A stretch of 7,900 bases of DNA from an uncultured Clostridia bacterium (GCA_934277655.1 CAKQVC010000081.1:1-7900); one strand, 5' to 3'; positions 1-6,879 are shown, counted from the stretch's first letter. The notes: generated from the sequence alone by a model not told the origin. A program made the numbers and translations.

Positions 1-50
1 CTGACGATCTGATCGCAGCATTAGACGCAGCCTTCGAAGCCATTAAATAA
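1..50 (+). CDS. C-terminal tail of an unidentified protein (partial)
   Basis: The reading frame that ends at the TAA at 48-50 is open to the left edge and reads DDLIAALDAAFEAIK. This is an amphipathic, alanine-rich helix of the kind that often closes globular cytoplasmic enzymes. The other frames lack an equally clean ending, and a strong hairpin follows 31 bases after the stop, which fits the 3' end of a real gene. Fifteen residues are too few to name a family. It is a fragment only because the window cuts it. Confidence 0.55.
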   Translation, partial: DDLIAALDAAFEAIK

Positions 51-81
51 ATATAATTCTCAACAAACAAAGTAGCACACT

Positions 82-129
82 GCAGGATACCGTCCCGAAA
101 CCTTAAAAGGCTCTGGGGCGGTATCCTGC
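82..129 (+). terminator. Long hairpin downstream of the partial gene, probable terminator
   Basis: An 11-bp perfect stem (82-92 with 119-129) continues through one T:G wobble into three more C:G pairs (94-96 with 115-117). That gives about 15 bp around an 18-base loop, which itself holds the short palindrome ccttaaaagg. The position just after a stop codon suggests termination. The following bases (gttctgtc) are only mildly T-rich, so it may be an inefficient terminator or an mRNA 3'-end stabiliser. Confidence 0.5.
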
Positions 130-148
130 GTTCTGTCAACTGAAGGTA

Positions 149-177
149 TGGACTTTCTGGCGGAAGTTTAGTATAAT
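149..177 (+). promoter_or_regulatory. Sigma-A-type promoter for the amidohydrolase gene
   Basis: A perfect -10 box TATAAT lies at 172-177. A 4/6 match to the -35 box (TGGACT, 149-154) lies 17 bases upstream. Transcription would start near 184, leaving a leader of about 144 nt before the ATG at 328. It is placed directly after the hairpin that closes the previous gene. Confidence 0.6.
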
Positions 178-183
178 AAAAAA

Positions 184-327
184 GCAGAAAGATGCTTCTG
201 AAGCAGACACCGAAGCTGCGGCAGATTGCAGGCTGCAGGAAAGAACCGTCGGCAAACGGAGCATCTAGAGTGCTGCGGTAGTTGGAAGCAGCGTGGATCG
301 TAAGAAATAGCAAGGGAGACGAGTGCA
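184..327 (+). promoter_or_regulatory. Structured 5' leader of the amidohydrolase gene, class unknown
   Basis: Three hairpins can be drawn in series between the predicted start and the ribosome site: 193-197 with 201-205, ccgt 246-249 with acgg 256-259, and gctgc 272-276 with gcagc 288-292. The last extends by two G:U-type pairs. A longer-range pairing of gatgct (191-196) with agcatc (260-265) competes with the first. I see no T-box AGGGTGG signature, no recognisable riboswitch core and no poly-T tract. It may be regulatory or simply an untranslated spacer. Confidence 0.3.
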
Positions 328-1614
328 ATGAAGTATGCATATATAAACGGACAAATCCTGGATGGATCGGAGAATATGACACCGCAGACAGGAATGATGA
401 TCCTGACGGATGGGGATAAGATTGAAGCAATCATCCCGCAGAAACCGGAGACTGATCTGGCAGGGTACGAGATTGTAGATCTTGCAACGAAGTACATCAT
501 GCCGGGACTGGTAAATCTGCATCTGCACCTTCCGTCATCCGGCAGACCGAAGAAAAAGGAATCAGATCCGGTCAAACTGGTAAAACTGATTACCAGTAAT
601 GGACTGCTTCGTAAGCTGGGAATTAAAATCTGTGAATCTGCAGCCAGAACGCAGCTCCTCAGCGGTGTTACCACGATCCGCACTTCTGGAGGCGTTGACA
701 ACTTTGATTCTGTTATCCGGGATAAGATCGACAAGGGCGAAACCATCGGTCCACGGATCCTTGCATCGAACATGGCAGTTTCCGTAGAAGGTGGCCATAT
801 GGCACATTCACTGGCTTATGTGGCAGGCAGTCCGGAAGAAGCGGCGGAATATGTAAGGATCATTGCAAAGGATAAGCCGGACTGGATTAAGCTGATGATC
901 ACAGGCGGTGTTTTGGATGCGAAAGCTAAAGGCGAACCGGGAGAGTTAAAAATGCCTCCTGAATATGTAAAGGCTGCCTGTGACGAAGCACATCGGCTAG
1001 GCTTTAAGGTGGCGGCACATGTGGAAAGCCCGGAGGGTGTCAGATGTGCCCTGGAAAACGGTGTGGATTCCATAGAGCATGGAGCAGAACCAGACGAGGA
1101 GATTATCCGTCTTTTTGAAGAAAAACAGGCATTTCTGGTGGCAACGATCTCACCAGCATTGCCATTTGCCAAGTTTGACCGTGATGTGACGCATATCTCG
1201 GAGGTGGCACAATATAACGGAAAAATTGTATTTGAAGGCATTTTGGATTGTGCATCTGCCTGCCTGAAAAATGGCATCCCGGTAGGACTGGGGACAGATA
1301 CAGGATGTCCATATATTACTCATTATGACATGTGGCGGGAACTTCACTACTTTCACAAATACTGCGGAGTATCCAATACTTTCGCACTCTATACAGCAAC
1401 GAAGCTGAATGCACAGCTGGCGGGGGTCGGTAATATTACCGGTTCCATTGAAGCCGGCAAATCTGCCGACTTTATTGTGACTGCAGAAAATCCACTGGAC
1501 AGCCTGCTTGCACTCCGCCATATTGATATGGTTGTTTTTCGAGGAATCATCACGGAACATCCAAAAGTTAAAAAAATGCCGGAAGTTGAAGAAGAACTGG
1601 ACAAGTTCCTCTGA
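328..1614 (+). CDS. Amidohydrolase-superfamily metalloenzyme (Xaa-Pro dipeptidase / imidazolonepropionase-like)
   Basis: The predicted 428-residue cytoplasmic hydrolase has no signal peptide. It begins with the small beta-sandwich typical of the superfamily (residues 1-55), followed by the metal-binding motif NLHLHL (H65, H67). Then come K188 in DWIKLM, which suits a carbamylated metal-bridging lysine, H231 in AAHVES, H251 in SIEHGA and catalytic D324 in GLGTDTG. The C-terminal strands return with IEAGKSADFIV near 375-384. Every residue expected for a binuclear metal centre is present and the length is normal. Relatives cleave Xaa-Pro or other N-acyl dipeptides, or cyclic amides such as imidazolonepropionate; the substrate here cannot be read from sequence. 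The start is supported by AAGGGAG at 312-318, nine bases before the ATG. No clear terminator separates it from mtaB 87 bases downstream, so some read-through is possible. Confidence 0.88.
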   Translation: MKYAYINGQILDGSENMTPQTGMMILTDGDKIEAIIPQKPETDLAGYEIVDLATKYIMPGLVNLHLHLPSSGRPKKKESDPVKLVKLITSNGLLRKLGIKICESAARTQLLSGVTTIRTSGGVDNFDSVIRDKIDKGETIGPRILASNMAVSVEGGHMAHSLAYVAGSPEEAAEYVRIIAKDKPDWIKLMITGGVLDAKAKGEPGELKMPPEYVKAACDEAHRLGFKVAAHVESPEGVRCALENGVDSIEHGAEPDEEIIRLFEEKQAFLVATISPALPFAKFDRDVTHISEVAQYNGKIVFEGILDCASACLKNGIPVGLGTDTGCPYITHYDMWRELHYFHKYCGVSNTFALYTATKLNAQLAGVGNITGSIEAGKSADFIVTAENPLDSLLALRHIDMVVFRGIITEHPKVKKMPEVEEELDKFL

Positions 1615-1628
1615 TAGCAAAGCCGGTA

Positions 1629-1653
1629 AAACTGGCATAACAAACTGGCATAA
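1629..1653 (+). repeat. Two copies of a 12-bp direct repeat between the amidohydrolase gene and mtaB
   Basis: The sequence aaactggcataa occurs at 1629-1640 and again at 1642-1653, one base apart. The first copy also forms a small hairpin with the bases before it (gccggt 1622-1627 with actggc 1631-1636). No poly-T tract follows, so it is not a convincing terminator. It may be a local duplication or a weak operator. Confidence 0.45.
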
Positions 1654-1701
1654 AAAGATGCCGCAGCGATAAACGATACTATTATTTTTAAGGAAACATA
1701 C

Positions 1702-3120
1702 ATGAAAGCAGCATTTCACACACTAGGCTGTAAAGTCAACCAATACGAAACCGAAGCCATGAAAGAACAATTTAAGGCTGCCGGATATCAAATCGTAGAG
1801 GAAGAAGATGCAGCTGATGTTTATATTATCAATACCTGCACGGTAACCAATCTGGCAGACCGTAAATCCAGACAGTACATCCGGCGGATGAAAAAGCAGT
1901 GCCCTAAAGCGGTTGTAGCAGTAACCGGCTGTTATGCGCAGGTAAAACCGGAAGAACTGGAAGCACTGCCGGAAGTGGATATTGTCACAGGAACAGGTAA
2001 AAAAAATAATCTGGTAACCTATGTAGGACAGTATCTGCAGGATCATCGGAAACAAAAACATATTCTGGAATATGATGCACTGACATCGTATCATGACAAG
2101 GGTATCATCACATCCATGGATTCCAGGACCAGAGCTTATGTCAAAATCCAGGAAGGCTGTAACCGCTTCTGCTCTTATTGCTTGATTCCCTTTGCGAGAG
2201 GACAGGTAAGAAGCAGAAATCCGGAAGAAATTCTGGAAGAAGTCAAGGTACTTGTCAGCAAAGGCTTCCGCGAGGTAGTCCTGACCGGAATCAATACAGC
2301 ACTTTATGGTACGGAAGAACATTTTCCATATCCTCTGACTGAAGAGGAAGCGGCGCAAAATATGTTCGGTATCGAGGTCATCATCAGCAGGCTGAATGCA
2401 TTGGAAGGGGAGTTCCGCATCCGTCTCAGTTCATTAGAACCAACGGTTGTAAACGCTGATTATGTCAGACGTCTGATGCGATATGAAAAGCTTTGTCCGC
2501 ACCTGCATCTTTCTATTCAGAGCGGAAGTGATCATGTTCTTACGGAGATGAACCGTCATTACAGTCGGCAAGACTATCTGGATATTATAAAAGTTTTGAA
2601 AGAATATGATCCGCATTATGGTGTAACCACAGACATTATCTGCGGATTTCCGGGAGAAACGGAGGAAGATTTCGAAGACAGCCTGCGCATGACAGAAGCA
2701 GCGGGATTTTTGAAAGTTCATGCTTTTAAGTTCTCGAAACGAGAGGGAACCGCCGCTTTTGAAATGAAAGATCAGATCGATGGCGAAACGAAGAATGATA
2801 GAGTCCGCAGGCTGATCGAAAAGGCAGAAACCATAACCGAAGAATTTTTGAAAAGTTCGGCAGGAGAGATCAGACGTGTCCTTTTCGAGCAGGAAGAAGA
2901 AAGCGATATTGGGGAAACCGGATGCAGTCAGTCAGTACGTTACGTGGGAGAGAGGATTACAGACGAAAGAAAAAGTCAGGATGAAAAAATTTTGCTCAGT
3001 GGGTACAGTGAAAACTACATTAAGGTATATGCCTGGGGCAGCCGGGATGATTTAAATTGTTTCAGACAGGTAAAACTGATGGAAGTATATCAGGAAGGAA
3101 TGAAAGGAGAAATCGTATAA
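1702..3120 (+). CDS. mtaB: tRNA t6A37 methylthiotransferase MtaB
   Basis: A radical-SAM methylthiotransferase that converts t6A at position 37 of ANN-decoding tRNAs to ms2t6A. The N-terminal UPF0004 domain (about 1-135) carries the three cysteines for the first [4Fe-4S] cluster: C10 in HTLGCKVNQ, C46 in NTCTVTN and C77 in TGCYAQ. The radical-SAM motif CNRFCSYC supplies C153, C157 and C160. The HTLGCKVNQYETEA opening and the GQVRSR segment after the triad mark the MtaB branch rather than MiaB or RimO. A TRAM-like RNA-binding region fills about 385-472; at 472 residues the protein is slightly longer than usual, with extra acidic sequence around 395-430. AAGGA at 1690-1694 supports the start. 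The stop codon overlaps the ATG of the HIT gene (TAATG), so the two are translationally coupled. Confidence 0.95.
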   Translation: MKAAFHTLGCKVNQYETEAMKEQFKAAGYQIVEEEDAADVYIINTCTVTNLADRKSRQYIRRMKKQCPKAVVAVTGCYAQVKPEELEALPEVDIVTGTGKKNNLVTYVGQYLQDHRKQKHILEYDALTSYHDKGIITSMDSRTRAYVKIQEGCNRFCSYCLIPFARGQVRSRNPEEILEEVKVLVSKGFREVVLTGINTALYGTEEHFPYPLTEEEAAQNMFGIEVIISRLNALEGEFRIRLSSLEPTVVNADYVRRLMRYEKLCPHLHLSIQSGSDHVLTEMNRHYSRQDYLDIIKVLKEYDPHYGVTTDIICGFPGETEEDFEDSLRMTEAAGFLKVHAFKFSKREGTAAFEMKDQIDGETKNDRVRRLIEKAETITEEFLKSSAGEIRRVLFEQEEESDIGETGCSQSVRYVGERITDERKSQDEKILLSGYSENYIKVYAWGSRDDLNCFRQVKLMEVYQEGMKGEIV

Positions 3121-3476
3121 TGGCAGATTGTGTATTTTGTATGATCGGGAATCATGAGATTCCGTCAAACGTTGTGTATGAGGATGACAAGATCATCGCA
3201 TTTAAGGACCTGGATCCGCAGGGACCGGTGCATGTTCTGGTTATTCCGAAAAAGCATATTGCATGTCTTGATGATGTAAAACCGGAAGATCATGAGCTGA
3301 TGGGTCATATCATGTGTAAGATTGGCGAAATTGCAAAGAGTCAGGGGTTGGAAAATGGTTATCGCGTGATAAGCAATAACGGCGATGATGCTTTCCAGAC
3401 GGTAAAACATATTCATTTCCATATCATCGGAGGGAAGCCGATGGGATGGCCGCCTTTTCCGCCAACGGAAGAATAA
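3120..3476 (+). CDS. hinT: Histidine-triad (HIT) nucleotide-binding protein, HinT branch
   Basis: A small cytoplasmic HIT hydrolase of 118 residues. The family hydrolyses purine nucleoside phosphoramidates and aminoacyl-adenylates. The catalytic triad HIHFHII (H97, H99, H101) is near the C-terminus, followed by GGKPMGWPP. The segment DLDPQGPVHVLVIPKKHI (about 30-47) is characteristic of HinT. C4 and C7, with H46 and H97, could form the structural zinc site seen in many bacterial members. An upstream in-frame ATG at 3057 would add 21 residues, but that lies inside mtaB and has no ribosome site. The ATG at 3120 has AAGGAGA at 3104-3110 nine bases before it and overlaps the mtaB stop by one base. 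The active-site set is complete and the length is normal. A strong terminator follows. Confidence 0.95.
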   Translation: MADCVFCMIGNHEIPSNVVYEDDKIIAFKDLDPQGPVHVLVIPKKHIACLDDVKPEDHELMGHIMCKIGEIAKSQGLENGYRVISNNGDDAFQTVKHIHFHIIGGKPMGWPPFPPTEE

Positions 3477-3485
3477 AAAGAAACT

Positions 3486-3527
3486 ATGCAAAAACCGGAT
3501 GCAGCGGATGCACTCCGGTTTTTGCAT
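3486..3527 (+). terminator. Intrinsic terminator of the mtaB-hinT operon, bidirectional
   Basis: A perfect 14-bp stem pairs 3486-3499 with 3514-3527 around a 14-base loop. The right arm contains TTTTT and the left arm AAAAA, so it can act on either strand. It begins nine bases after the hinT stop. Confidence 0.85.
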
Positions 3528-3603
3528 GTAGAAATTCGATTTGTGAGAATGCAGAACAGAGGCTTTGGCTGTTCGGAAGATTGTAAAATGAAAGTGTCAC
3601 GAA

Positions 3604-3654
3604 AAAAGAGACTGTGCTTTGACGGTTATTTCCGTTAATGCAACAGTCCCTTTT
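3604..3654 (-). terminator. Terminator of the rpsU-yqeY operon
   Basis: Arms at 3604-3615 and 3643-3654 pair with a single A:C mismatch. They enclose an inner hairpin (acgg 3622-3625 with ccgt 3632-3635). Read on the minus strand, the stem ends in a run of six T (the A run at 3602-3607). It starts six bases past the yqeY stop. With the terminator at 3486-3527 it separates two convergent operons. Confidence 0.8.
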
Positions 3655-3660
3655 AAATGA

Positions 3661-4110
3661 TTACTTTTTCAGAAACTCTTCAACAAGTTTCTTGACCTGT
3701 CCGCCATCAGCAACTCCCTTAACTTTCGCCATAACAGAACCCATGAGTTTCCCCATGTTCTGCATACCGCTTTCAATGCCATGGTCTGCGGCTGTTTCTT
3801 CAACAATCTGACGAATTTTATCATCAGATAGCTGTTCTGGCAGGTATCTGTTCAGAACTTCAATTTCTGCTTTATAAGACTCAATCAAATCAGTTCTTCC
3901 GGCTTTTTCAAAATCAGCGAGGGCATCTTTTCTCATTTTAACCTGTTTCGATAAAATTGCAATAATGCCGTCATCACTCAGTTCTTCTCTATGGTCAACC
4001 TCGTATTGTTTGATTGCCGCACGAGCAAAACTGATCGTATTTTTAGCAACTTCATCTTTCGCTTTCATAGCGTCTTTGAAGTCTGCCATCAGTTTTTCTT
4101 TTAAAGCCAT
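3661..4110 (-). CDS. yqeY: GatB/YqeY domain protein
   Basis: A 149-residue, almost all-helical, charged cytoplasmic protein. It has the order typical of YqeY: an N-terminal helical bundle starting MALKEKLMADFKDAMKAKD, a conserved KQVKMRKDALADFEKAGR segment (about 55-73), YLPEQLS (about 89-95), and a C-terminal MGKLMGSVMAKVKGVADGG motif (about 119-137). The C-terminal part resembles the tail domain of GatB of the amidotransferase that makes Gln-tRNA, which hints at RNA or tRNA contact, but the family's function is not established. The start has GAGGTG upstream on the minus strand (about 4120-4125). It is the second gene after rpsU, 65 bases downstream, with no terminator between, so the two are co-transcribed. 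Confidence 0.93.
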   Translation of the reverse strand: MALKEKLMADFKDAMKAKDEVAKNTISFARAAIKQYEVDHREELSDDGIIAILSKQVKMRKDALADFEKAGRTDLIESYKAEIEVLNRYLPEQLSDDKIRQIVEETAADHGIESGMQNMGKLMGSVMAKVKGVADGGQVKKLVEEFLKK

Positions 4111-4175
4111 TTATAATTCACCTCGATTCGTGAAGCCCTAAAGGTTTTCATAAACAAGAAATGGCTATAAATATA

Positions 4176-4355
4176 TTAGTATTTCTTAGCCTTTTTTCTA
4201 GCGGCTTCAGATTTTTTCTTTCTTCTTACGCTTGGTTTTTCGTAGTGTTCTCTTTTTCTGAGTTCGCTCATAACGCCGTCTCTTGCGCATGATCTTTTGA
4301 ATCTCTTAAGAGCAGATTCTAAACTTTCGTTTTCTCTTACGATAACTTGTGCCAT
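4176..4355 (-). CDS. rpsU: 30S ribosomal protein S21
   Basis: A 59-residue, strongly basic protein. [20 protein letters not shown] is the conserved S21 opening, [20 protein letters not shown] the middle, and an Arg/Lys/Ala tail ([16 protein letters not shown]) closes it. S21 binds the small subunit near the mRNA exit region and assists initiation. A longer frame could begin at a GTG at 4367, but that GTG is part of the ribosome site itself (AGGAGGTG on the minus strand), so the ATG at 4353-4355 is the start. It is the first gene of an operon with yqeY and has its own strong promoter 70 bases upstream. Confidence 0.96.
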   Translation of the reverse strand: MAQVIVRENESLESALKRFKRSCARDGVMSELRKREHYEKPSVRRKKKSEAARKKAKKY

Positions 4356-4424
4356 ATTCCAATTCACCTCCTGACTTACATGAAATATTTAAGCCTTGAT
4401 TTGTTTAAAGTCTATAACAAAAGT

Positions 4425-4453
4425 ATTATACACTTTTTGGGACGGATTCGCAA
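4425..4453 (-). promoter_or_regulatory. Promoter of rpsU-yqeY
   Basis: On the minus strand TTGCGA (4448-4453) is followed after 17 bases by a perfect TATAAT (4425-4430). This predicts a start near 4418 and a leader of about 63 nt before the rpsU ATG. The sequence immediately upstream (about 4456-4490) is rich in A and T, as in an UP element. Confidence 0.8.
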
Positions 4454-4503
4454 GTTTTTCTTAAAAATTTTTCAAAATTTATGTAATCACCTTTTGAATA
4501 CAT

Positions 4504-4543
4504 AAAAAAGGACGTATGAATGGCTGTGATCACTCATACGTCC
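4504..4543 (-). terminator. Terminator of the M20 peptidase gene
   Basis: A perfect 10-bp stem (4510-4519 with 4534-4543) surrounds a 14-base loop that ends in the palindrome gtgatcac (4526-4533). On the minus strand a run of six T (A run 4504-4509) follows the stem directly. A second T run on the plus strand (4551-4557) is eight bases from the stem, so action on that strand would be weaker. It lies 57 bases past the stop of the M20 gene and upstream of the rpsU promoter, insulating the two. Confidence 0.85.
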
Positions 4544-4599
4544 GCTCATCTTTTTTTATGTACCTGATTAAGTTGCAGTCTTCGCTTACCACCGACTAT

Positions 4600-5781
4600 T
4601 TACCTGCATGTGTTGTTTGCGAATTCTGCTTTAATATCTGCAAGAAGCTTAGGCGAAGTAAGAACCTCCGTGCCGGTCATGGCGAGAGCCAGTGCACCGA
4701 GCTTCAGGACACGATCGCCTTCCTGCGTAATAGTCATATCAGCAAATTCTTTTGAGTGCAGGATCAGGTCAGGACAGTTCATGCCCAGCCATGGGTGGAT
4801 GGCAGGTGCAACATGGCTGACATCGCCCATATCAGTCGAACCGGAATTGTCAACCTGTGGCATAAAACCACCACCGAGTTCCTCATAATATTTATTAAAC
4901 ACGTTTGATAATGTCTGGTTGGTAATCATGTTTTTATTCGCAGGTTCGTTCTGCCAGATCTTATAGGTGCCGCCGCCGATCGCTTTGCAGGCGGAATCAG
5001 CACAACGCTCGAACACGGAGCGGATCTTTTCGACAGTATCCATATCCTTGGCACGGATCAGATATTTCAAGGAAGCATGATCCGGGATGACACTGCACTT
5101 TTCACCGCCATCAACAAAGACGCCGTAAATATTCGTGTTTTGCAGATACTGCTTTTCAAATCCGATCAAGGTATAAAAATGCACAGCAGCGTCTAGTGCA
5201 TTGATTCCCAGTTCTGGTGAAAAGCCTGCATGAGCAGACTTACCATAGAATTCTACCTGCCATGCGTCGATTGCTGTAGTTGCTCCGCTGGACATGTTTG
5301 AAGGAGATGGGTGAATTGTCATAACGACATCCACTTCGTCAAAAGCGCCTTCGTCCGAAAGCTGCACTTTACTGCAGATACATTCTTCGCCGGGGGTTCC
5401 GAAGAGAATGATCCGGCCGCCAGTCTCATCAAGGATTGACTGTAGCGCAAAGGCTGCTCCCATCGGAGCTGTTGCGATGATGTCATGACCGCAGCCATGT
5501 CCAATCTGGGGCAGAGCGTCATATTCACAGGTCAGACCAATCGATGGACCAGGCTTTTGGCTGTCATAAACAGCTTTGAAACAGTAAGGAATTTTGTGAA
5601 AATCTTCCGTTACGGTAAATCCATGTTCCCGCAGCGTGTCAATGAGGATCCGGCTGGATTTTTCTTCTTCGCCGCCAACCTCCGGATTTTCGTACAGATA
5701 GGTCCGGATGCGGTAAAGTTCCGGCAGATTCGATTCTACAGAGTTAACAATCTTATCTTTTAAGTCAGTCTGAATGTTCAT
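4600..5781 (-). CDS. M20 family (M20D-type) metallo-aminoacylase / peptidase
   Basis: A 393-residue cytoplasmic binuclear metal hydrolase of the AbgB/HmrA/aminoacylase group, which cleaves N-acyl or aminobenzoyl amino acids or dipeptides. The metal site is complete: GHGCGHD (C97, H99), PGEEC (catalytic and ligand acids E132, E133), the IHP histidine H157 and the C-terminal ILHSKEF histidine H342. The cysteine in place of an aspartate in CGHD is diagnostic of M20D. The dimerisation 'lid' domain lies about 170-285, with the conserved GKSAHAG (180-186). The longer open frame begins at 5883, but its extra 34 residues cover the promoter and lack homology-like sequence. The chosen ATG has AAGGAG (5791-5796) nine bases upstream. 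The gene is monocistronic, with its own promoter and terminator. The exact substrate is unknown; aminobenzoyl-glutamate hydrolase is one possibility. Confidence 0.92.
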   Translation of the reverse strand: MNIQTDLKDKIVNSVESNLPELYRIRTYLYENPEVGGEEEKSSRILIDTLREHGFTVTEDFHKIPYCFKAVYDSQKPGPSIGLTCEYDALPQIGHGCGHDIIATAPMGAAFALQSILDETGGRIILFGTPGEECICSKVQLSDEGAFDEVDVVMTIHPSPSNMSSGATTAIDAWQVEFYGKSAHAGFSPELGINALDAAVHFYTLIGFEKQYLQNTNIYGVFVDGGEKCSVIPDHASLKYLIRAKDMDTVEKIRSVFERCADSACKAIGGGTYKIWQNEPANKNMITNQTLSNVFNKYYEELGGGFMPQVDNSGSTDMGDVSHVAPAIHPWLGMNCPDLILHSKEFADMTITQEGDRVLKLGALALAMTGTEVLTSPKLLADIKAEFANNTCR

Positions 5782-5802
5782 GTCCTTTGTCTCCTTTTTT
5801 GT

Positions 5803-5826
5803 CACTGCTTTCTGAGAACTGCAGTG
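5803..5826 (-). promoter_or_regulatory. Leader hairpin just upstream of the M20 ribosome site
   Basis: cactgc (5803-5808) pairs with gcagtg (5821-5826) around a 12-base loop that contains the small palindrome ttctgagaa. In the minus-strand transcript it would sit a few bases from the 5' end and six bases before AAGGAG. It may stabilise the mRNA end or tune initiation. There is no T run, so it is not a terminator. Confidence 0.3.
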
Positions 5827-5839
5827 TCTGTATGATTTA

Positions 5840-5868
5840 AGTATAAGCACATCGGAAAGGAAAGTCAA
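5840..5868 (-). promoter_or_regulatory. Promoter of the M20 gene
   Basis: On the minus strand TTGACT (5863-5868) and TATACT (5840-5845) are separated by exactly 17 bases, each one base from consensus. The start is predicted near 5833, giving a leader of about 51 nt. Confidence 0.8.
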
Positions 5869-5903
5869 TAAAATATCAAACAAAATATAAGATGAGAAAT
5901 TGG

Positions 5904-5923
5904 AAATTTAACAAAATTTAACA
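5904..5923. repeat. Perfect tandem repeat of a 10-bp unit in the divergent M20/PHP promoter region
   Basis: aaatttaaca occurs twice head to tail (5904-5913 and 5914-5923) with no gap. It is one helical turn per unit, so a bound protein would meet both copies on the same face. It lies 35 bases beyond the M20 -35 box and abuts the -35 position of the PHP promoter. Either an operator or an A+T-rich UP element would fit. Confidence 0.5.
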
Positions 5924-5943
5924 CTTTCATACGGGCATATTTG

Positions 5944-5952
5944 TGGTACAAT
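5944..5952 (+). promoter_or_regulatory. Extended -10 promoter of the PHP gene
   Basis: TGG followed by TACAAT (5944-5952) matches the extended -10 pattern TGn-TAnAAT, which needs little help from a -35 box. The hexamer 17 bases upstream (5924-5929, ctttca) matches only 3/6. Transcription is expected to begin about seven bases past the -10, at 5959, which is the A of an ATG. Confidence 0.55.
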
Positions 5953-5958
5953 GATACT

Positions 5959-6801
5959 ATGATGAAATTTGATATGCACTGTCATACCAAGGGAGGCTCC
6001 ATCGACTCGAGTGTCAGTGTGGAAAGGTACATCGAACTTTTAAAAGCTCGCGGCTTCGATGGAATGGTAATTACCGATCACGATTCCTATAAAGGCTATC
6101 ATAAATGGCTGAAAAACCAGGGAGGATCTTTCTGGAAAATCGGAGCAGACTTTCTCAGAAAGAAATCCGCAGATGAGGAGGAACAAAAAGATTTCTGCGT
6201 CCTGGCTGGTATCGAGTACGACACGAAAGACGCCGGACATTTTCTGGTCATAATGCCGGATCATGTCAAGTTAAAAATCCTTCAGGTTAGAGGAATGCCG
6301 GTGGAAACGCTGATACATATCGTGCATCGCTTCGGTGGCATACTGGGATCGGCGCATCCTTTCGGAACACGTAGTTCCAGTGCGATGTTCTTTAAGAAAA
6401 TAAAGAAGAAACCTTCAATTCTTCAAAAAGTTGATTTTATTGAAGGCTTTAATACTTGTGAGAAAGAATATGCAAATGAGATGGCTGCAGATCTTGCACG
6501 AAAGCTGGGCAAACCCTGTGTTGGCGGTTCGGATGCCCATAATGAGAAATATGTGGGAATGGCGTATACTTTGTTTGACCGAAAAATATCGTGTAATGAT
6601 GATCTGATCGCTGCAGTCAAAAACGGACAGGTTGCAGGATGCGGAGGCCAGGTCAGAGAGCATACAACAAAGGCGAAGATGAAAGATGCCTTTTACAGTG
6701 TATGGGGATTTAAAGCCTATAATCGAAGCCTGGGTGCCTTATTTTCGCCATATCGAAAATACAAGATGCATAAGCTTGCCTATCATCATCCAGAAAAATA
6801 G
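5959..6801 (+). CDS. PHP-domain metal-dependent phosphoesterase
   Basis: A 280-residue cytoplasmic protein built as one PHP domain, the metallo-phosphoesterase fold shared with histidinol phosphatase and the PolC/DnaE exonuclease module. Visible metal-site motifs in order: MHCHT (H7, H9), ITDHD (D40, H41), GIEYDT (E86), GSAHPFG (H133), GFNT (N165) and GGSDAH (D192, H194). Stand-alone members hydrolyse small phosphoesters or oligonucleotide ends; the substrate is not predictable here. A basic insert (about 144-158) and a basic, tyrosine-rich C-terminus (250-280) could contact nucleic acid or phospho-substrates. Two adjacent ATG codons (5959 and 5962) are both possible starts. A frame back to TTG 5941 would include the -10 box and is unlikely. 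No Shine-Dalgarno sequence precedes either ATG. No convincing terminator follows; the IS graveyard begins within about 100 bases. Confidence 0.85.
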   Translation: MMKFDMHCHTKGGSIDSSVSVERYIELLKARGFDGMVITDHDSYKGYHKWLKNQGGSFWKIGADFLRKKSADEEEQKDFCVLAGIEYDTKDAGHFLVIMPDHVKLKILQVRGMPVETLIHIVHRFGGILGSAHPFGTRSSSAMFFKKIKKKPSILQKVDFIEGFNTCEKEYANEMAADLARKLGKPCVGGSDAHNEKYVGMAYTLFDRKISCNDDLIAAVKNGQVAGCGGQVREHTTKAKMKDAFYSVWGFKAYNRSLGALFSPYRKYKMHKLAYHHPEK

Positions 6802-6879
6802 ATGGCAGATGATGCCGGATTGGAGCTGGCAGAAAAAGAAGAAAGTAGCAAATAAAGTAGATAACTCAAATTTCGCACA

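Noticed and set aside
184..327. T-box leader
   Set aside because: The conserved AGGGTGG antiterminator motif and a terminator with a T run are both absent.
4516..4755. 79-residue plus-strand ORF opposite the M20 gene 3' end
   Set aside because: It begins inside the terminator hairpin and lies antisense to a well-supported gene.
6802..6855. 17-codon ORF (MADDAGLELAEKEESSK) starting directly after the PHP stop codon
   Set aside because: It has no ribosome site of its own, is very short, and I see no similarity; it could be the stub of a lost downstream gene but cannot be supported.
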